Shown one piece after another: positions 17,299 through 26,711 of a DNA stretch of 64,000 nt. Location of the stretch: positions 1 to 64,000 of the forward strand of contig NZ_FXZK01000010.1 in NCBI RefSeq assembly GCF_900184895.1. Direction: 5' to 3'. The notes under the pieces are model-generated. The model searched no databases, was not told where the DNA came from, and saw only the letters and a program-made list of their open reading frames with translations. This DNA is from Flavimaricola marinus (lineage in GTDB: Bacteria > Pseudomonadota > Alphaproteobacteria > Rhodobacterales > Rhodobacteraceae). A program made the position numbers and the translations under genes. Position 1 is the stretch's first letter. Each line of letters starts with the position of its first letter.

Positions 17299-18152
17299 GC
17301 GGGTATCAGCGACAGGGCGGCATGGGCGCGATCCGCCTCGGCGGCGAGGATCGGCCAATCCGGCACGTCGTTGTCCCATTCGATGAGGATCGGCTTTGGC
17401 CCGGACCGGGCGAGCGTGTAGTCGAGCAGCGCCCAGACCGGATCGACGACGGCCTTGCCGTGGCTGTCGATCAGCAGCAGCTCGCCGTGTTCGTCGCGGT
17501 CTTCGTCATGGCCTCCGAGGTGGATCTCGCCCACGGCATCGAGCGGAAAGCTGTCGATATAGTCGCGCGGGCTGGTCCGCAGGTTCGTGGCCGAGACAAA
17601 GACGTTGTTCACGTCGAGTAGCAGCCCGCAGCCGGTGCGGGCGACGATCTCGCGCAAGAAATCGGTCTCGGACATCTCGCTTTCGGCAAAGGCGAGGTAG
17701 GAGGACGGGTTTTCGAGCAGCATCTGCCGGCCGAGCGTCTCCTGCACCTGCTCGATATGCCGGGCGACCCGGTCGACGGTGCCTGCCGTGTAGGGCAACG
17801 GCAGCAGGTCGTTGAGGAAATGCGCGTCGTGGGTGGACCAAGCGAGGTGTTCGGAGAAGCTGGCGGGGTTGAGCCAGCCGACGAGGTGCTTGAGCCGGGC
17901 GAGATGGTCGGCGTCCAAGGGGCCTTCGCCGCCGATGGACAGGCCGACGCCGTGCACCGAGATCGCGAACCGTTCGGACAGGTGTCGAAGCTGCGCCAGC
18001 GGGCGGCCACCGTCGCCCATGTAGTTCTCGGCGTGGATTTCGAGCCAGCGGACCGGGCCGGGATCGGCGGTCAACGCGGCGAAATGCTGGGGCTTGTAGC
18101 CGACGCCGGGGTGGTTGGGCAAGCTGTCTGGATGCGAGGAGGCGTCGAACAT
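17295..18152 (-). CDS. bufB: DUF692 multinuclear non-heme iron oxygenase (MNIO), BufB-like
   Basis: A 285-residue TIM-barrel enzyme of the MNIO (DUF692) family. Likely iron ligands are visible in [11 protein letters not shown] (about 65-75), LLENPSSYL (about 144-152), [10 protein letters not shown] (about 175-184), [11 protein letters not shown] (about 208-218) and ILIEWDND (near 260). MNIO enzymes oxidise cysteine residues of ribosomally made precursors; bufferin enzymes are reported to convert them to thiooxazole groups. The gene lies between the cysteine-containing precursor gene at 18268 and the DUF2063 gene, with which it is coupled by an ATGA overlap. Cytosolic location is expected. Confidence 0.9.
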   Translation of the reverse strand: MFDASSHPDSLPNHPGVGYKPQHFAALTADPGPVRWLEIHAENYMGDGGRPLAQLRHLSERFAISVHGVGLSIGGEGPLDADHLARLKHLVGWLNPASFSEHLAWSTHDAHFLNDLLPLPYTAGTVDRVARHIEQVQETLGRQMLLENPSSYLAFAESEMSETDFLREIVARTGCGLLLDVNNVFVSATNLRTSPRDYIDSFPLDAVGEIHLGGHDEDRDEHGELLLIDSHGKAVVDPVWALLDYTLARSGPKPILIEWDNDVPDWPILAAEADRAHAALSLIPA

Positions 18153-18267
18153 AGGTCAAGAGCCTTTTGTGGTGCCGGGTGAAGCTGACCTCACCCTAGC
18201 GTAGTCATCTGCGAATCCCAAAGCGGGGAGCGCAGGGCGGGGCTGGACCCGCCCTGCCAGCGGGCTG

Positions 18268-18570
18268 TTAGCCGGCCATGTCGCGGTCGAGGGCCTCGAG
18301 CGAGCCCATGCGTGCGGTGCCGTCTGCCATTGCGGGCAATTCGATGTCGGCGCAGGTGCCAGCGGGGACGAGTGTCCATGCATTGCCCTGGTAATCGACG
18401 GTCGAGGTGCCTGCGCAGGTGGTGCCGGGGCCGGCTGCACAGGAATTCTCACCGGCCAGTGCCACGCCGAAGCACTTTTCCTGCTCCTGAGCGGAGGCGG
18501 TGTGGGCCAGACCAGCCACTGCGGTGGCGACGGAAGCGGCGAGGAAGATCGACTTGGAAGTGTTGGACAT
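18268..18570 (-). CDS. bufA: Bufferin precursor, DUF2282 family RiPP (BufA1-like)
   Basis: A 100-residue precursor with a long N-terminal Sec-type signal (residues 1-27, ending HTASA) and a mature part holding four cysteines: C33 in EKCFG, C44 in NSCAAG, C52 in TTCAG and C73 in AGTCAD. The spacing, the [15 protein letters not shown] core and the WTLVPAGTC ending are those of DUF2282/BufA1 peptides, which are secreted copper-sequestering RiPPs whose inner cysteines are modified by BufB. The start at 18570 has AAAGGAA upstream. It is the first gene of the operon, 115 nt upstream of bufB. The small inverted repeat CAAAGC-N10-GCTTTG at 18625-18646 lies in its leader. Confidence 0.9.
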   Translation of the reverse strand: MSNTSKSIFLAASVATAVAGLAHTASAQEQEKCFGVALAGENSCAAGPGTTCAGTSTVDYQGNAWTLVPAGTCADIELPAMADGTARMGSLEALDRDMAG

Positions 18571-18624
18571 GAGAGTTCCTTTGGTTTTTCAAGCGGTTTT
18601 GCTGTCACCCAACGAGGTGATGAC

Positions 18625-18646
18625 CAAAGCATAGGGGCAGGCTTTG
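18625..18646. promoter_or_regulatory. Short inverted repeat upstream of bufA
   Basis: CAAAGC and GCTTTG are separated by 10 nt and centred about 65 nt upstream of the bufA start codon, a possible operator position. The half sites are short and do not match a copper-regulator box I know, so this is tentative. Confidence 0.25.
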
Positions 18647-18923
18647 CATTCGGACCACTCACGCCCGCGTGCCTCGCGTCTCCGTGAGGTGACGTGACCC
18701 TGCGACGGGCTGTCGCATGTGCTGCGCTGCGGCAAGAGCTTGAAAAGGCAGGGGCCGGTGTGGCTGTGCGGGCGGCGCTCGTAACATGGCGGGGGCCAAT
18801 TGTTACAAACCGGCGGCGCGAAAAGCGCGGTTCCGCCGGCGGATCACCAAATGTTACAGTTCGATCACGGCGGTTGCCGGTGCCGTTCTGGTCCCGCGCG
18901 GCTCTGCACCGTCACCACAGTAA

Positions 18924-18953
18924 AACGCCAGCGCCGGGGGCGGCGCTGGCGTT
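18924..18953 (-). terminator. Rho-independent terminator of thrS
   Basis: On the minus strand AACGCCAGCGCC and GGCGCTGGCGTT form a perfect 12-bp stem around a 6-nt loop, followed by TTTTA. It lies about 23 nt after the thrS stop codon, an ideal intrinsic terminator. Confidence 0.85.
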
Positions 18954-18975
18954 GCTCTTGGCGGGGTCTCGGAGG

Positions 18976-20928
18976 TCAGTCCGCTTGCAAGTCGGGCGGC
19001 GTGGCCGCGCCTGCGAGCTCTGCGGTAATGTCGTCGAGGCTGACCACGGAGGTGTTCTTTTCGCCCAGCCGGCGCACGGTGACCGTCCGCTCCTCGACCT
19101 CGCGCGCGCCGATGGCGAGGATCACAGGCACCTTGCCCACCGAATGCTCGCGGACCTTGTAGTTGATCTTTTCGTTGCGGGTGTCGGCCTCGGCCCGGAC
19201 GCCTTTGGCCCGGAGCGCCGCGACGACCTCGTGGACGTAGTCGTCCGCATCCGAGACGATCGAGGCCACGACGACCTGACGCGGGGCGAGCCAGAATGGC
19301 AGCTTGCCCGCGTGTTCCTCGATCAGGATGCCGATGAACCGCTCGAACGAGCCGAGCACGGCGCGGTGCAACATCACGGGCCGATGCTTCGCCCCGTCTT
19401 GCGCCACATAGTTGGCGTCGAGCCGGTCGGGCAGGTTCGGATCGACCTGCAAGGTGCCGCACTGCCATTCCCGCCCGATGGCGTCGGTCAGGGTGAACTC
19501 CAGCTTGGGGCCATAGAAGGCGCCTTCACCGGGCAGCACCTCGAAATCATAGCCCGCCGCCTTGCAGGCATCGCCCAGAGCGGCTTCGACCCGGTCCCAG
19601 CTTTCGTCGGACCCGATCCGCTTTTCCGGCCGGGTGGACAGCTTGATCGTCCAGTTGTCAAAGCCGAGGTCGGCATAGACCGAGGCGAGCAGCTTGATGA
19701 ACTTCTCGGTCTCACCGACGATCTGGTCCTCTGTGCAAAAGATATGCGCGTCGTCCTGCGTGAACCCGCGGACCCGCATGATCCCGTGCAGGGCGCCCGA
19801 CGGCTCGTAGCGGTTGCACGATCCGAACTCGGCCATCCGAAGCGGCAGATCGCGGTAGCTCTTGAGCCCCTGATTGAAGATCTGCACGTGGCAGGGGCAG
19901 TTCATCGGCTTGAGCGCGTTGATCGTCTTTTCGCGGGCGTGCTCTTCGTCGACCTCGACGATGAACATGTGGTCCTGATAGTTGTCCCAGTGGCCGGATT
20001 TCTCCCACAGCACACGGTTCACCACCTGCGGGGTGTTCACCTCGACATAGCCGTCGGCCCGCTGCTTGCGGCGCATGTAGTCCTGCAACTGGGTATAGAT
20101 CGTCCAGCCGTTGGGGTGCCAGAACACCTGACCGGGGGCCTCTTCCTGCATGTGATAGAGGTCCATCTCGCGGCCCAGCTTGCGGTGGTCGCGCTTGGCG
20201 GCCTCTTCGAGCATGTGCAGATGGGCCTTGAGCTGTTCCTTGTTCTGGAACGCCACGCCGTAGATCCGCTGAAGCTGTGCGCGGTCGCTGTCGCCGCGCC
20301 AATAGGCGCCCGCGATGGACATGAGCTTCCACGAGTCGCCCGGCACCTGGCCGGTGTTCTGCAGGTGCGGCCCGCGGCAGAGATCCTGCCAGTCGCCGTG
20401 CCAATACATCCGCAGAGGCTCGTCGCCGGGGATCGCGTCGATCAGCTCGACCTTGTAGGGCTCGCCGTTGTCCTCGTAGTGCTTGATCGCGCGGGCGCGG
20501 TCCCAGACCTCGGTGCGAACCGGATCACGCTTGTTGATGATCTCTTTCATCTTCTTCTCGATGGTTTCGAGATCTTCGGGCGTGAACGGCTCCTTGCGGT
20601 CGAAGTCGTAATACCAGCCGTCCTTGATCACCGGGCCGATGGTCACCTGCACGTCGGGCCAAAGCTCCTGCACCGCGCGGGCCATGATATGGGCCAGATC
20701 GTGCCGGATCAGTTCGAGCGCCGGGGCCTCGTCCTTCATGGTGTTGATCGCGATGGAAGCTTCTGCCTCGATCGGCCATGTCAGATCGTAATGCGCGCCG
20801 TTCACGGTCGCACTGATCGCCTTCTTGGCGAGGCTGGTCGCGATGGAGGCAGCGACCTCGGCTGCGGTGACCCCTGCGTCGTAGTCACGCGCGTTGCCGT
20901 CGGGAAATGTCAGGGAAATCTGGCTCAT
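18976..20928 (-). CDS. thrS: Threonyl-tRNA synthetase
   Basis: A 650-residue class II aminoacyl-tRNA synthetase. Domains in order are TGS (about 1-65, starting [19 protein letters not shown]), the editing/SAD domain (about 70-230, with the [16 protein letters not shown] motif), the catalytic core (about 240-540) and the anticodon-binding domain (about 545-640). Zinc ligands of the active site are the cysteine in MNCPCH, the histidine in [18 protein letters not shown] and the histidine in [13 protein letters not shown]. The start at 20928 has GAGGAG upstream. An intrinsic terminator follows. It attaches threonine to tRNA-Thr in the cytosol. A frame of over 900 codons on the opposite strand is a shadow. 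Confidence 0.98.
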   Translation of the reverse strand: MSQISLTFPDGNARDYDAGVTAAEVAASIATSLAKKAISATVNGAHYDLTWPIEAEASIAINTMKDEAPALELIRHDLAHIMARAVQELWPDVQVTIGPVIKDGWYYDFDRKEPFTPEDLETIEKKMKEIINKRDPVRTEVWDRARAIKHYEDNGEPYKVELIDAIPGDEPLRMYWHGDWQDLCRGPHLQNTGQVPGDSWKLMSIAGAYWRGDSDRAQLQRIYGVAFQNKEQLKAHLHMLEEAAKRDHRKLGREMDLYHMQEEAPGQVFWHPNGWTIYTQLQDYMRRKQRADGYVEVNTPQVVNRVLWEKSGHWDNYQDHMFIVEVDEEHAREKTINALKPMNCPCHVQIFNQGLKSYRDLPLRMAEFGSCNRYEPSGALHGIMRVRGFTQDDAHIFCTEDQIVGETEKFIKLLASVYADLGFDNWTIKLSTRPEKRIGSDESWDRVEAALGDACKAAGYDFEVLPGEGAFYGPKLEFTLTDAIGREWQCGTLQVDPNLPDRLDANYVAQDGAKHRPVMLHRAVLGSFERFIGILIEEHAGKLPFWLAPRQVVVASIVSDADDYVHEVVAALRAKGVRAEADTRNEKINYKVREHSVGKVPVILAIGAREVEERTVTVRRLGEKNTSVVSLDDITAELAGAATPPDLQAD

Positions 20929-21038
20929 CGGGCCATGCTCCTCGTCTGTTTGGCGCCTACGAAACGCCCGGTTGCGGGTTATGTGAGCGGTGTTTTGGCG
21001 CGGCCTTTGCCGGAGGTCAAGCCTGTGAGGGCCGTCGA

Positions 21039-21071
21039 CCCTCCGGGGGGGATATTTTTGACCCAAAGAAG
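21039..21071 (-). repeat. Dispersed intergenic repeat, subtype 2, copy a
   Basis: Read on the minus strand this is CTTCTTTGGGTC-AAAAATATC-CCCCCCGGAGG, closely matching the copies at 41680 and 61870. It begins 35 nt after the stop of the MAPEG gene, in sense orientation, and precedes thrS. Confidence 0.7.
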
Positions 21072-21105
21072 GGGCCGTGGCGCGACGGCCCCGGCCCCCT
21101 GCGCG

Positions 21106-21525
21106 TCAGGTGGCGGCGAAGACCGCGTAGCCGAGGATCAGGCAGCAGAGCCAGCCCAGATTGAACAGGATCGAGCGCAGCGGGAACAGGGCGAGCCCCG
21201 AGATCATTCCCGCCGCATGGGCGATCCGCAGACCGAGGAAGGCGATCGTGGTCCATGCGGTGAGTGCCGAGAACCCGTTCGCCCTGTCGAGCAGCAGGAC
21301 CAGCACGGCGAAGGGCACGAACTGTTCGATCAGGTTGAGATGCGCCCGGTGCGCCCGGTGGATCCAGGCGGGCAGGCTGCGCAGGTCGGCCGGCCGGGTG
21401 AAGCCGTCGGCCTCGCCCGCCGCCTCGGGAAGCCGGGCCACCCCGATCACGTAGGGCATCCACATGCTCGCGGCCAGCAGGGCGAGGATCGTCAGGACGA
21501 TCAGTTCGGTGGGGAGGCCGGTCAT
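21106..21525 (-). CDS. MAPEG family membrane protein
   Basis: A 139-residue protein with four predicted helices (LIVLTILALLAASMWMPYVI; NLIEQFVPFAVLVLLLD; LTAWTTIAFLGLRIAHAAGM; LRSILFNLGWLCCLILGYAV). The FLGLRIAHAAGM and N-L-I-E-Q-F-xP-F patterns are those of the MAPEG superfamily (membrane-associated eicosanoid/glutathione proteins). Bacterial members are mostly uncharacterised, with possible glutathione transferase or peroxidase activity. The ATG overlaps the stop of the upstream ArsR-SRPBCC gene by ATGA, so the two are co-translated and may respond to the same signal. Confidence 0.85.
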   Translation of the reverse strand: MTGLPTELIVLTILALLAASMWMPYVIGVARLPEAAGEADGFTRPADLRSLPAWIHRAHRAHLNLIEQFVPFAVLVLLLDRANGFSALTAWTTIAFLGLRIAHAAGMISGLALFPLRSILFNLGWLCCLILGYAVFAAT

Positions 21526-22301
21526 TGGGCCGGCCCGCCGAAGTTGGCGGGTTGCCCGGTTTCAAGGTAGGTCTTGAGCCCCGACAGGATCCGCGACCAG
21601 CCGTCGAGGACGCCGGTCTGTTCGGCCGGGACGTCGTAGTGTTCGAGCGTCAACTGGCAGAAATCCCCCTGCGGCTCGATCTGGTAGACGAAGCGCGACG
21701 TGGCCATCGGCACGTCGGGGCCGGCCCATTTCGGCTCGAAGGTGCTTTCGATCCGGGTTTTGGGCGTCAGCGTCGTCTCGGTGCAGATCAGCATGACGTT
21801 GCCGCCGGCCACATAGTAGACGAGCGCGTTGCCGTCCCGTTCGACCCGCTCGGCCATGAAGTGGAAATTCGGCGCGGCCTCGGCGGAGGTGAGCGCCTCC
21901 CAGAGCGCGTCCTGGCTGCATTTGATATAGGTCTGCATCATGAAATCGGGTTTGGTCATATCTGGTAACTCCAGTTTTGTTTTCAGGTCGATCATCGCCC
22001 GCGCTGCCGGGCGGGCCAGGAGGGGTTCGATCCAGCGGTCCATCACCTCGGCCAGAGGCACGACGTTGAGGTAATGGTGTTTGAACCGTCCCACCTTGCG
22101 GGGGATGATCAGGTGCGCGTCCTCCAAGACCTTGAGGTGCTTCATCACCCCGAACCGGGTCATGTTCAGCTGCTCTTCCAGTTCGGTGAGCGTTTGTCCG
22201 TCCTTGCCGCGCAAGCTGTCGAGCAAGGCGCGGCGGGCGGGGTCGTTGAGGGCTTTGAACACGGCATCCATGGGGGTGAGTATAGGTGACTGCATTGTCA
22301 C
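21522..22301 (-). CDS. ArsR-type HTH fused to an SRPBCC (AHSA1) domain
   Basis: A 259-residue two-domain protein. Residues about 8-95 are an ArsR winged helix (AVFKALNDPARRALLDSLRG; MTRFGVMKHLKVLEDAHLI), without obvious metal-binding cysteines. Residues about 115-250 are an AHSA1/SRPBCC lipid- or aromatic-ligand fold (TYIKCSQDALWEALTSAE; PMATSRFVYQIEPQGDFCQL). This fusion is a recurrent family of ligand-responsive repressors. It is coupled to the MAPEG gene. Alternative starts are in-frame ATGs at 22295 and 22271; a TAACA-like promoter region is shared with the divergent MFS gene 90 nt away. Autoregulation would be typical but is inferred. Confidence 0.85.
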   Translation of the reverse strand: MTMQSPILTPMDAVFKALNDPARRALLDSLRGKDGQTLTELEEQLNMTRFGVMKHLKVLEDAHLIIPRKVGRFKHHYLNVVPLAEVMDRWIEPLLARPAARAMIDLKTKLELPDMTKPDFMMQTYIKCSQDALWEALTSAEAAPNFHFMAERVERDGNALVYYVAGGNVMLICTETTLTPKTRIESTFEPKWAGPDVPMATSRFVYQIEPQGDFCQLTLEHYDVPAEQTGVLDGWSRILSGLKTYLETGQPANFGGPAQ

Positions 22302-22391
22302 GTGACAATAGAGTCACCTATAAAGAATCGGAACCGCTGGCCGCGTCCCGGTGTTATTGGGTGACGTAGCAGACCGGGGTGGACCTTATTC

Positions 22392-23690
22392 ATGGCAGAA
22401 GCACAGGCGGGGATGACCCGGCAAGTATTTGATATCCTGAGGAAAGACTCGAAGGGGTCGGACGGCTCTGCCGTCGAGGTGCCGGATGCCGAACCGGCCA
22501 ATTTCCTGCGTCACGTGGCCGCCCTGTCGGCCAGCAAGGTGGCCGATGGGCTGGTCGATCCCAAGCTGGTGCTCAGCTGGCTGATGACCCATCTGGGCGC
22601 CGGGACGGTGCTGACCGGCCTGCTGGTGCCGATCCGCGAATCGGGCGCCCTGCTGCCGCAGCTGTTCACCGCAGGCGCGATCCGGGCGATGCCGCGCCGC
22701 AAATGGGCCTGGGTCGGCGGTGCCGTCGGGCAGGCGGTCTCGGCGGCAGGCATCATGCTCGTCGCGTTGACGCTGGAGGGGCAGGCCGCGGGGCTGTCCA
22801 TCGTCGCGCTCCTCGCCGTGCTGGCGCTCAGCCGGTCGGTCTGTTCGGCCAGCTACAAGGATATTCTGGGCAAGACCGTGTCCAAGACCCGCAGGGGATC
22901 GGCCACGGGGGCCGCGAGTTCGGCAGCTTCGGCGGCGGTGGTTCTGTTTGCGCTGATCCTGATGACCGGCTGGGGCGAGCGGGCAACGGTCGTCCTGATC
23001 GCCATCGGGCTGGCGGCGGCGTCTTGGGCCGTCGGGGCACTGATCCTGTCGGGGCTGCGCGAAGAGGCGTCTCCGGCCGACGAGGGGCTGACCGGCTGGA
23101 AGGCCCTGTCGCAGCTGTCCCTGTTGCGCAGCCGCCCGCAACTGGCCCGCTTCGTCGCCGTCAGGTGCCTGCTTGTCGGCACCGCATTGGCGCCGCCCTA
23201 TCTGGTGATGCTCGGCGCGGGAGAGGGCGGTGCGCTGGACGCCTTGGGGGCGCTGGTGCTGGCCTCGGCCCTTGCGTCGCTGCTGTCCTCATGGGTATGG
23301 GGCCGGTTGTCGGACCGGTCCTCGCGCTGGGTGCTGCTCCTGTCCGGGATCGCCGGGGCCGGGGCGCTGGTGGCCGCGCTGGTCGTCCATGCGCTGGGAC
23401 TGGCCTCGAAGGCGAGCGTTCTGGCGGTGGTGCTGTTTGCCCTGATGATCGCCTATCACGGCGTCCGGCAGGGGCGATCCACCCATCTCGTCGATATGTC
23501 GAGCGAAGAGGACCGCGCCGCCTATACGGCGGTCGCCAACACCAGCGTGGGCGTGGTGCTGATCGCGGCCGGTGCCGCCTTTGCCGGGCTGTCTGCGCTG
23601 AGCGTCCCTCTTGTCATCGGGGTGTTTGCTGTGATGTGTCTTGTGGCGGCCGCGGTGGCCAGAGGACTCGACGAGGTGCAGAGTGATTGA
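22392..23690 (+). CDS. MFS transporter
   Basis: A 432-residue polytopic membrane protein with about eleven to twelve helices and a hydrophilic N-terminal tail of about 60 residues containing KVADGLVDPKLVLSWL. Transport-family features include LLPQLFTAGAIRAMPRRK near residue 95 and YHGVRQGRSTHLVDM in the second half. I cannot name the substrate. It starts a co-directional run of six genes (22392-28148) that mixes two transporters with three alpha/beta hydrolases. The stop overlaps the next gene's GTG by 8 nt, so the pair is coupled. It is divergent from the ArsR-SRPBCC gene. Confidence 0.82.
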   Translation: MAEAQAGMTRQVFDILRKDSKGSDGSAVEVPDAEPANFLRHVAALSASKVADGLVDPKLVLSWLMTHLGAGTVLTGLLVPIRESGALLPQLFTAGAIRAMPRRKWAWVGGAVGQAVSAAGIMLVALTLEGQAAGLSIVALLAVLALSRSVCSASYKDILGKTVSKTRRGSATGAASSAASAAVVLFALILMTGWGERATVVLIAIGLAAASWAVGALILSGLREEASPADEGLTGWKALSQLSLLRSRPQLARFVAVRCLLVGTALAPPYLVMLGAGEGGALDALGALVLASALASLLSSWVWGRLSDRSSRWVLLLSGIAGAGALVAALVVHALGLASKASVLAVVLFALMIAYHGVRQGRSTHLVDMSSEEDRAAYTAVANTSVGVVLIAAGAAFAGLSALSVPLVIGVFAVMCLVAAAVARGLDEVQSD

Positions 23691-24426
23691 ACGGACAAGG
23701 ACGGCGCAGGGCCGCGAGATAGCCTATGAACATGTGCCGGGCAAACTGCCGGGGGTGGTGTTTCTGGGCGGCTTCAAATCCGACATGGAGGGCACCAAGG
23801 CGATCTATCTGCGCGACTGGGCGCTGGCCGAGGGCCGCGCCTTTACCCGGCTCGATTATTCCGGCCACGGGGTCAGCGGCGGCGCGTTCGAGGACGGTGC
23901 GATCGGCGACTGGTTCGAGGATGCCTGCGCCATCATCGGCCTGACGGACGGGCCGCAGATCCTTGTCGGATCGTCGATGGGCGGCTGGATCGCGCTGCTC
24001 GTGGCCCGCGAAATGCCCGACAAGGTGGCCGGTCTGGTGACCATCGCCGCCGCCCCGGATTTCACCGAGGACAGCATGTGGGACGGGTTTTCCGAGGCGC
24101 AGCGGACCGAGCTGGCCACCAAGGGCAAGGTCGCCCTGCCGTCCGAATACGGCGAGCCCTACGTCATTACGCAGCGCCTGATCGAAGAGGGCCGGGGGCG
24201 GCTCGTTCTGCGCGACCGGCTCGCCCTGCCGTTTCCGGTGCGCTCGCTGCAAGGGACCGCCGACAAGGACGTGGATCAATCCGTCGCGCTGCGCCTGCTG
24301 GCGCATGCCGAGGCAGAAGATATGCGCCTGACCCTCGTGAAAGGCGCCGATCACCGGTTCTCGGACCCGGCCTGTCTGGCGCTGATCCGCGACAGCGTGA
24401 ACGAGGTTCTCGCGGCGTTGGAATAG
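23683..24426 (+). CDS. Alpha/beta hydrolase
   Basis: A 247-residue hydrolase. The nucleophile elbow is GSSMGG (about residue 94-99), the acid is probably in QGTADKDVDQ and the catalytic histidine in KGADHRFSD near the C terminus. The oxyanion region is FLGGFKSDMEGTKA near residue 28, as in bem46/YqiA-like esterases. Translation is taken from the GTG at 23683, which overlaps the end of the MFS gene; the residues before it are not conserved-looking. The substrate is unknown, but close coupling to a transporter suggests that the imported compound or an exported product is an ester or peptide-like molecule. Confidence 0.85.
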   Translation: MIERTRTAQGREIAYEHVPGKLPGVVFLGGFKSDMEGTKAIYLRDWALAEGRAFTRLDYSGHGVSGGAFEDGAIGDWFEDACAIIGLTDGPQILVGSSMGGWIALLVAREMPDKVAGLVTIAAAPDFTEDSMWDGFSEAQRTELATKGKVALPSEYGEPYVITQRLIEEGRGRLVLRDRLALPFPVRSLQGTADKDVDQSVALRLLAHAEAEDMRLTLVKGADHRFSDPACLALIRDSVNEVLAALE

Positions 24427-24508
24427 CCCTGCCTCGCGCTGACGTCACGTTTCTGTTTGGCCCCGGCGCGCGGCGTGGCTAGGCTCTGCCCAAAGGGTGG
24501 GCTGCGAC

Positions 24509-25858
24509 ATGAAGCTGACGACGATCGAAAAGGCAGGCTGGGGGCTGGCGGACATGGGCGTCGTCGTCTTTGTCGTGGTCAAGCAACTGCTGGTGCTGGC
24601 GTTCCTGACCTCTATCCTCGGAGTGCCCGTCGGGCTGGCGGGCGCGATCACCACCTTCGTGCTGATCTTTGACGTCATCACCGACCCGCTGGTCGGTTAT
24701 CTGAGCGACCGGACGCATACCCGCTGGGGCCGCCGGGCCCCGTGGATGGTGCTGGGCGCGCTGGTCATGGTGGCCGGGATGATCGGCCTGTTCTCGGTGC
24801 CGCCCGACACCGGGCAGGCCGGCAGCATCGCGTGGGTGGCGGGGTTCTTCGTGATCGCCACCATCGGCTTTACCATGGTGGCCATTCCCTATGGCGCGAT
24901 GGCGGGCGAGATCACCCAAGACCCCGAAGAACGCTCGGCCATGACGGCGTGGCGCATGGGCTTTGCCTCGGTCGGCATCCTCGTCGGCGGGGCGCTGATC
25001 CCCGGATTGGCGGCGTCGATGGGCTATGCGGCGGCGGCGACTGTCGTGGCGCCGCTGATCGTCGCGGCGATCTGGCTTTCGGTCTGGCTGACCCGCAAGG
25101 CGCCGCGCATCGCGCAACCGTCGAGCCTTGCCCCGAGGGCGATGGCCCGGCTCGTTCTGCTGAACCGGCCGTTCATGGCGCTCGTGGTTCTCTACGGGAT
25201 CATGACCCTTGCTATTGCGCTGATCACCGCCGGCCTGCCGTTCGCGGCGATCTATCTGATCACCGACACGGGCGACACTCTGCTGTCTGGCGCGGCTCAG
25301 GCGCTGACGACCCTGTCGCTGCTATTTGCCGCCTTTGTCGTCGGTTCGATCCTCAGCCAAGCGGTCTGGGTGATCCTGTCGCGGCTGCTCAGCAAGGTCG
25401 GGGCGCTGGTGCTCGGGCTGCTGCTCTACATGGCGCTGCTCTACGGGCTCAACACGCAACTGCCCTCTGCCGACGTGACGCTGATCGCCGGGCTCTTTGT
25501 TCTGGCGGGGATGACCAACGGAGCCTATCAGCAGATCCCTTGGGCGATCTATCCCGACCTGATGGACGTGACCCGGAACGAGACCGGCGAGGCGATCGAG
25601 GGCGCGTTCTCGGCGCTGTGGCTGTTCGGCCAGAAGGTCGCGAATGCCGTCGCGCCGCTGGTGCTTGGGGCGATCCTCGCACTCTGGGGTTGGGAGGAGA
25701 CGACGCAGGGCCGGACAGAGCAGACCGAGGCGGCACTCGGGGCGCTGCAAATGTCGATCACGCTGGTGCCTGCTGCGATCCTCGGGCTATCTGCGATTGG
25801 CCTCGTGGCCGTCTATCTGCCCCTGCTGAGGAGAATGCAGCGTGCGCCACTTGCCTGA
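24509..25858 (+). CDS. MFS transporter of the glycoside-pentoside-hexuronide (GPH) type
   Basis: A 449-residue transporter with twelve predicted helices. The GPH-family signature is clear: DVITDPLVGYLSDRTHTRWGRRAPWM at about 55-80, with the conserved DPLxGxxSDRTxxxxGRRRP pattern, and MVAIPYGAMAGEITQDPEERSAM in the middle of the first half. Such proteins import sugars, glycosides or other small organic solutes with cations; the exact solute cannot be read. An alternative GTG start exists four codons upstream at 24497. The 3' end overlaps the following hydrolase gene by 17 nt. Confidence 0.9.
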   Translation: MKLTTIEKAGWGLADMGVVVFVVVKQLLVLAFLTSILGVPVGLAGAITTFVLIFDVITDPLVGYLSDRTHTRWGRRAPWMVLGALVMVAGMIGLFSVPPDTGQAGSIAWVAGFFVIATIGFTMVAIPYGAMAGEITQDPEERSAMTAWRMGFASVGILVGGALIPGLAASMGYAAAATVVAPLIVAAIWLSVWLTRKAPRIAQPSSLAPRAMARLVLLNRPFMALVVLYGIMTLAIALITAGLPFAAIYLITDTGDTLLSGAAQALTTLSLLFAAFVVGSILSQAVWVILSRLLSKVGALVLGLLLYMALLYGLNTQLPSADVTLIAGLFVLAGMTNGAYQQIPWAIYPDLMDVTRNETGEAIEGAFSALWLFGQKVANAVAPLVLGAILALWGWEETTQGRTEQTEAALGALQMSITLVPAAILGLSAIGLVAVYLPLLRRMQRAPLA

Positions 25859-26711
25859 TCTGGAGATGCTCGACGACTGGATCGCGACGACCGAGGCCGC
25901 GGTGCCGGGGCTGCGCCCGCAATGCGCCAAGCATATCGTCTGGCCCACGGACGCGCGGGTTCAGGCGGATGTGGCGGTGGTCTATGTCCACGGCTTTTCG
26001 GCCAGCCCCAAGGAGATCGCGCCGGTGCCCGAGCGGCTCGCCGCCGCCCTTGGTGCGCCGCTGTTCGCCGCCCGGCTGACTGGGCATGGCATCGACGGAG
26101 AGGCCATGGCGCGGGCGACCTGCGCCGATTGGGAGGCCGACGTCTCCGAGGCGCTGGCCATCGGGGCAAAGCTCGGCAAACGGATCATCGTGATCGGCTG
26201 CTCGACCGGCTGCACCCTGCTGACCATCGCGATGGGGCAGGGGGCCGACGTGGCGGGCGCTGTGTTCGTGTCGCCGAATTTCAAGATGAGCTCCAAGGTC
26301 GTGCAGGCCATGCTGATGGCGCCGGGCGTCCGGGCCTGGGGGAGCTACCTGGTCGGCCAGACCCGCAGCTTTCCTCCGATCAGCGATGCCCATGCGGCGC
26401 ATTGGACGAACAGTTATCCCACCGCCGCGCTCTGGCCGATGGCCGACGCGATGCGCAAGGTCTATGCGCTCGACCTCGGCCGGATCAAGGTGCCCGCCTT
26501 CTTTGCCACCTGCCGGACCGACAGGGTCGTCAGCCCTACAGCCACCCAGAAGGTCGCTGCCGTATGGGGCGGGCCGGTGACCCATCTCGATGTGGTCATG
26601 GGCCGGGGCGACGACAGCAACGGCCACGTCATCGCGGGCGACATCATGTGCCCCGGTCAGACCGACCGGGTGGCCAACGCCGCGATCGACTGGGCGCGGA
26701 GCATCCTGTGA
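25842..26711 (+). CDS. Alpha/beta hydrolase (lysophospholipase-like)
   Basis: A 289-residue hydrolase with the oxyanion motif YVHGFSASPKEI at about 48-59, nucleophile elbow GCSTG at about 118-122, and a candidate C-terminal histidine in SNGHVIAGDIMCPGQTD. This order fits carboxylesterases and monoacylglycerol-lipase-like proteins. The start is a GTG inside the preceding transporter gene, and the stop overlaps the next gene by GTGA, so three genes are translationally linked. Substrate unknown. Confidence 0.83.
   Translation: MRHLPDLEMLDDWIATTEAAVPGLRPQCAKHIVWPTDARVQADVAVVYVHGFSASPKEIAPVPERLAAALGAPLFAARLTGHGIDGEAMARATCADWEADVSEALAIGAKLGKRIIVIGCSTGCTLLTIAMGQGADVAGAVFVSPNFKMSSKVVQAMLMAPGVRAWGSYLVGQTRSFPPISDAHAAHWTNSYPTAALWPMADAMRKVYALDLGRIKVPAFFATCRTDRVVSPTATQKVAAVWGGPVTHLDVVMGRGDDSNGHVIAGDIMCPGQTDRVANAAIDWARSIL

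Larger units (their letters stand above)
18571..18975. other. Intergenic region with bufA leader and thrS terminator
   Basis: This 405-nt stretch holds the promoter and leader of the bufferin operon and the end of the thrS transcript. Visible elements are the inverted repeat CAAAGC-N10-GCTTTG (18625-18646), two TGTTACA heptamers (18801-18807 and 18852-18858), a GC-rich imperfect dyad at about 18808-18840, and the thrS terminator at 18924-18953. The frame open through it on the plus strand is a shadow. I see no further gene. Confidence 0.6.

Noticed and set aside
18694-21570. A plus-strand frame of over 950 codons across the thrS region.
   Set aside because: It is antisense to thrS and MAPEG, has no ribosome binding site, and its product is low-complexity Arg/Gly/Val of the type produced by reading high-GC genes backwards.
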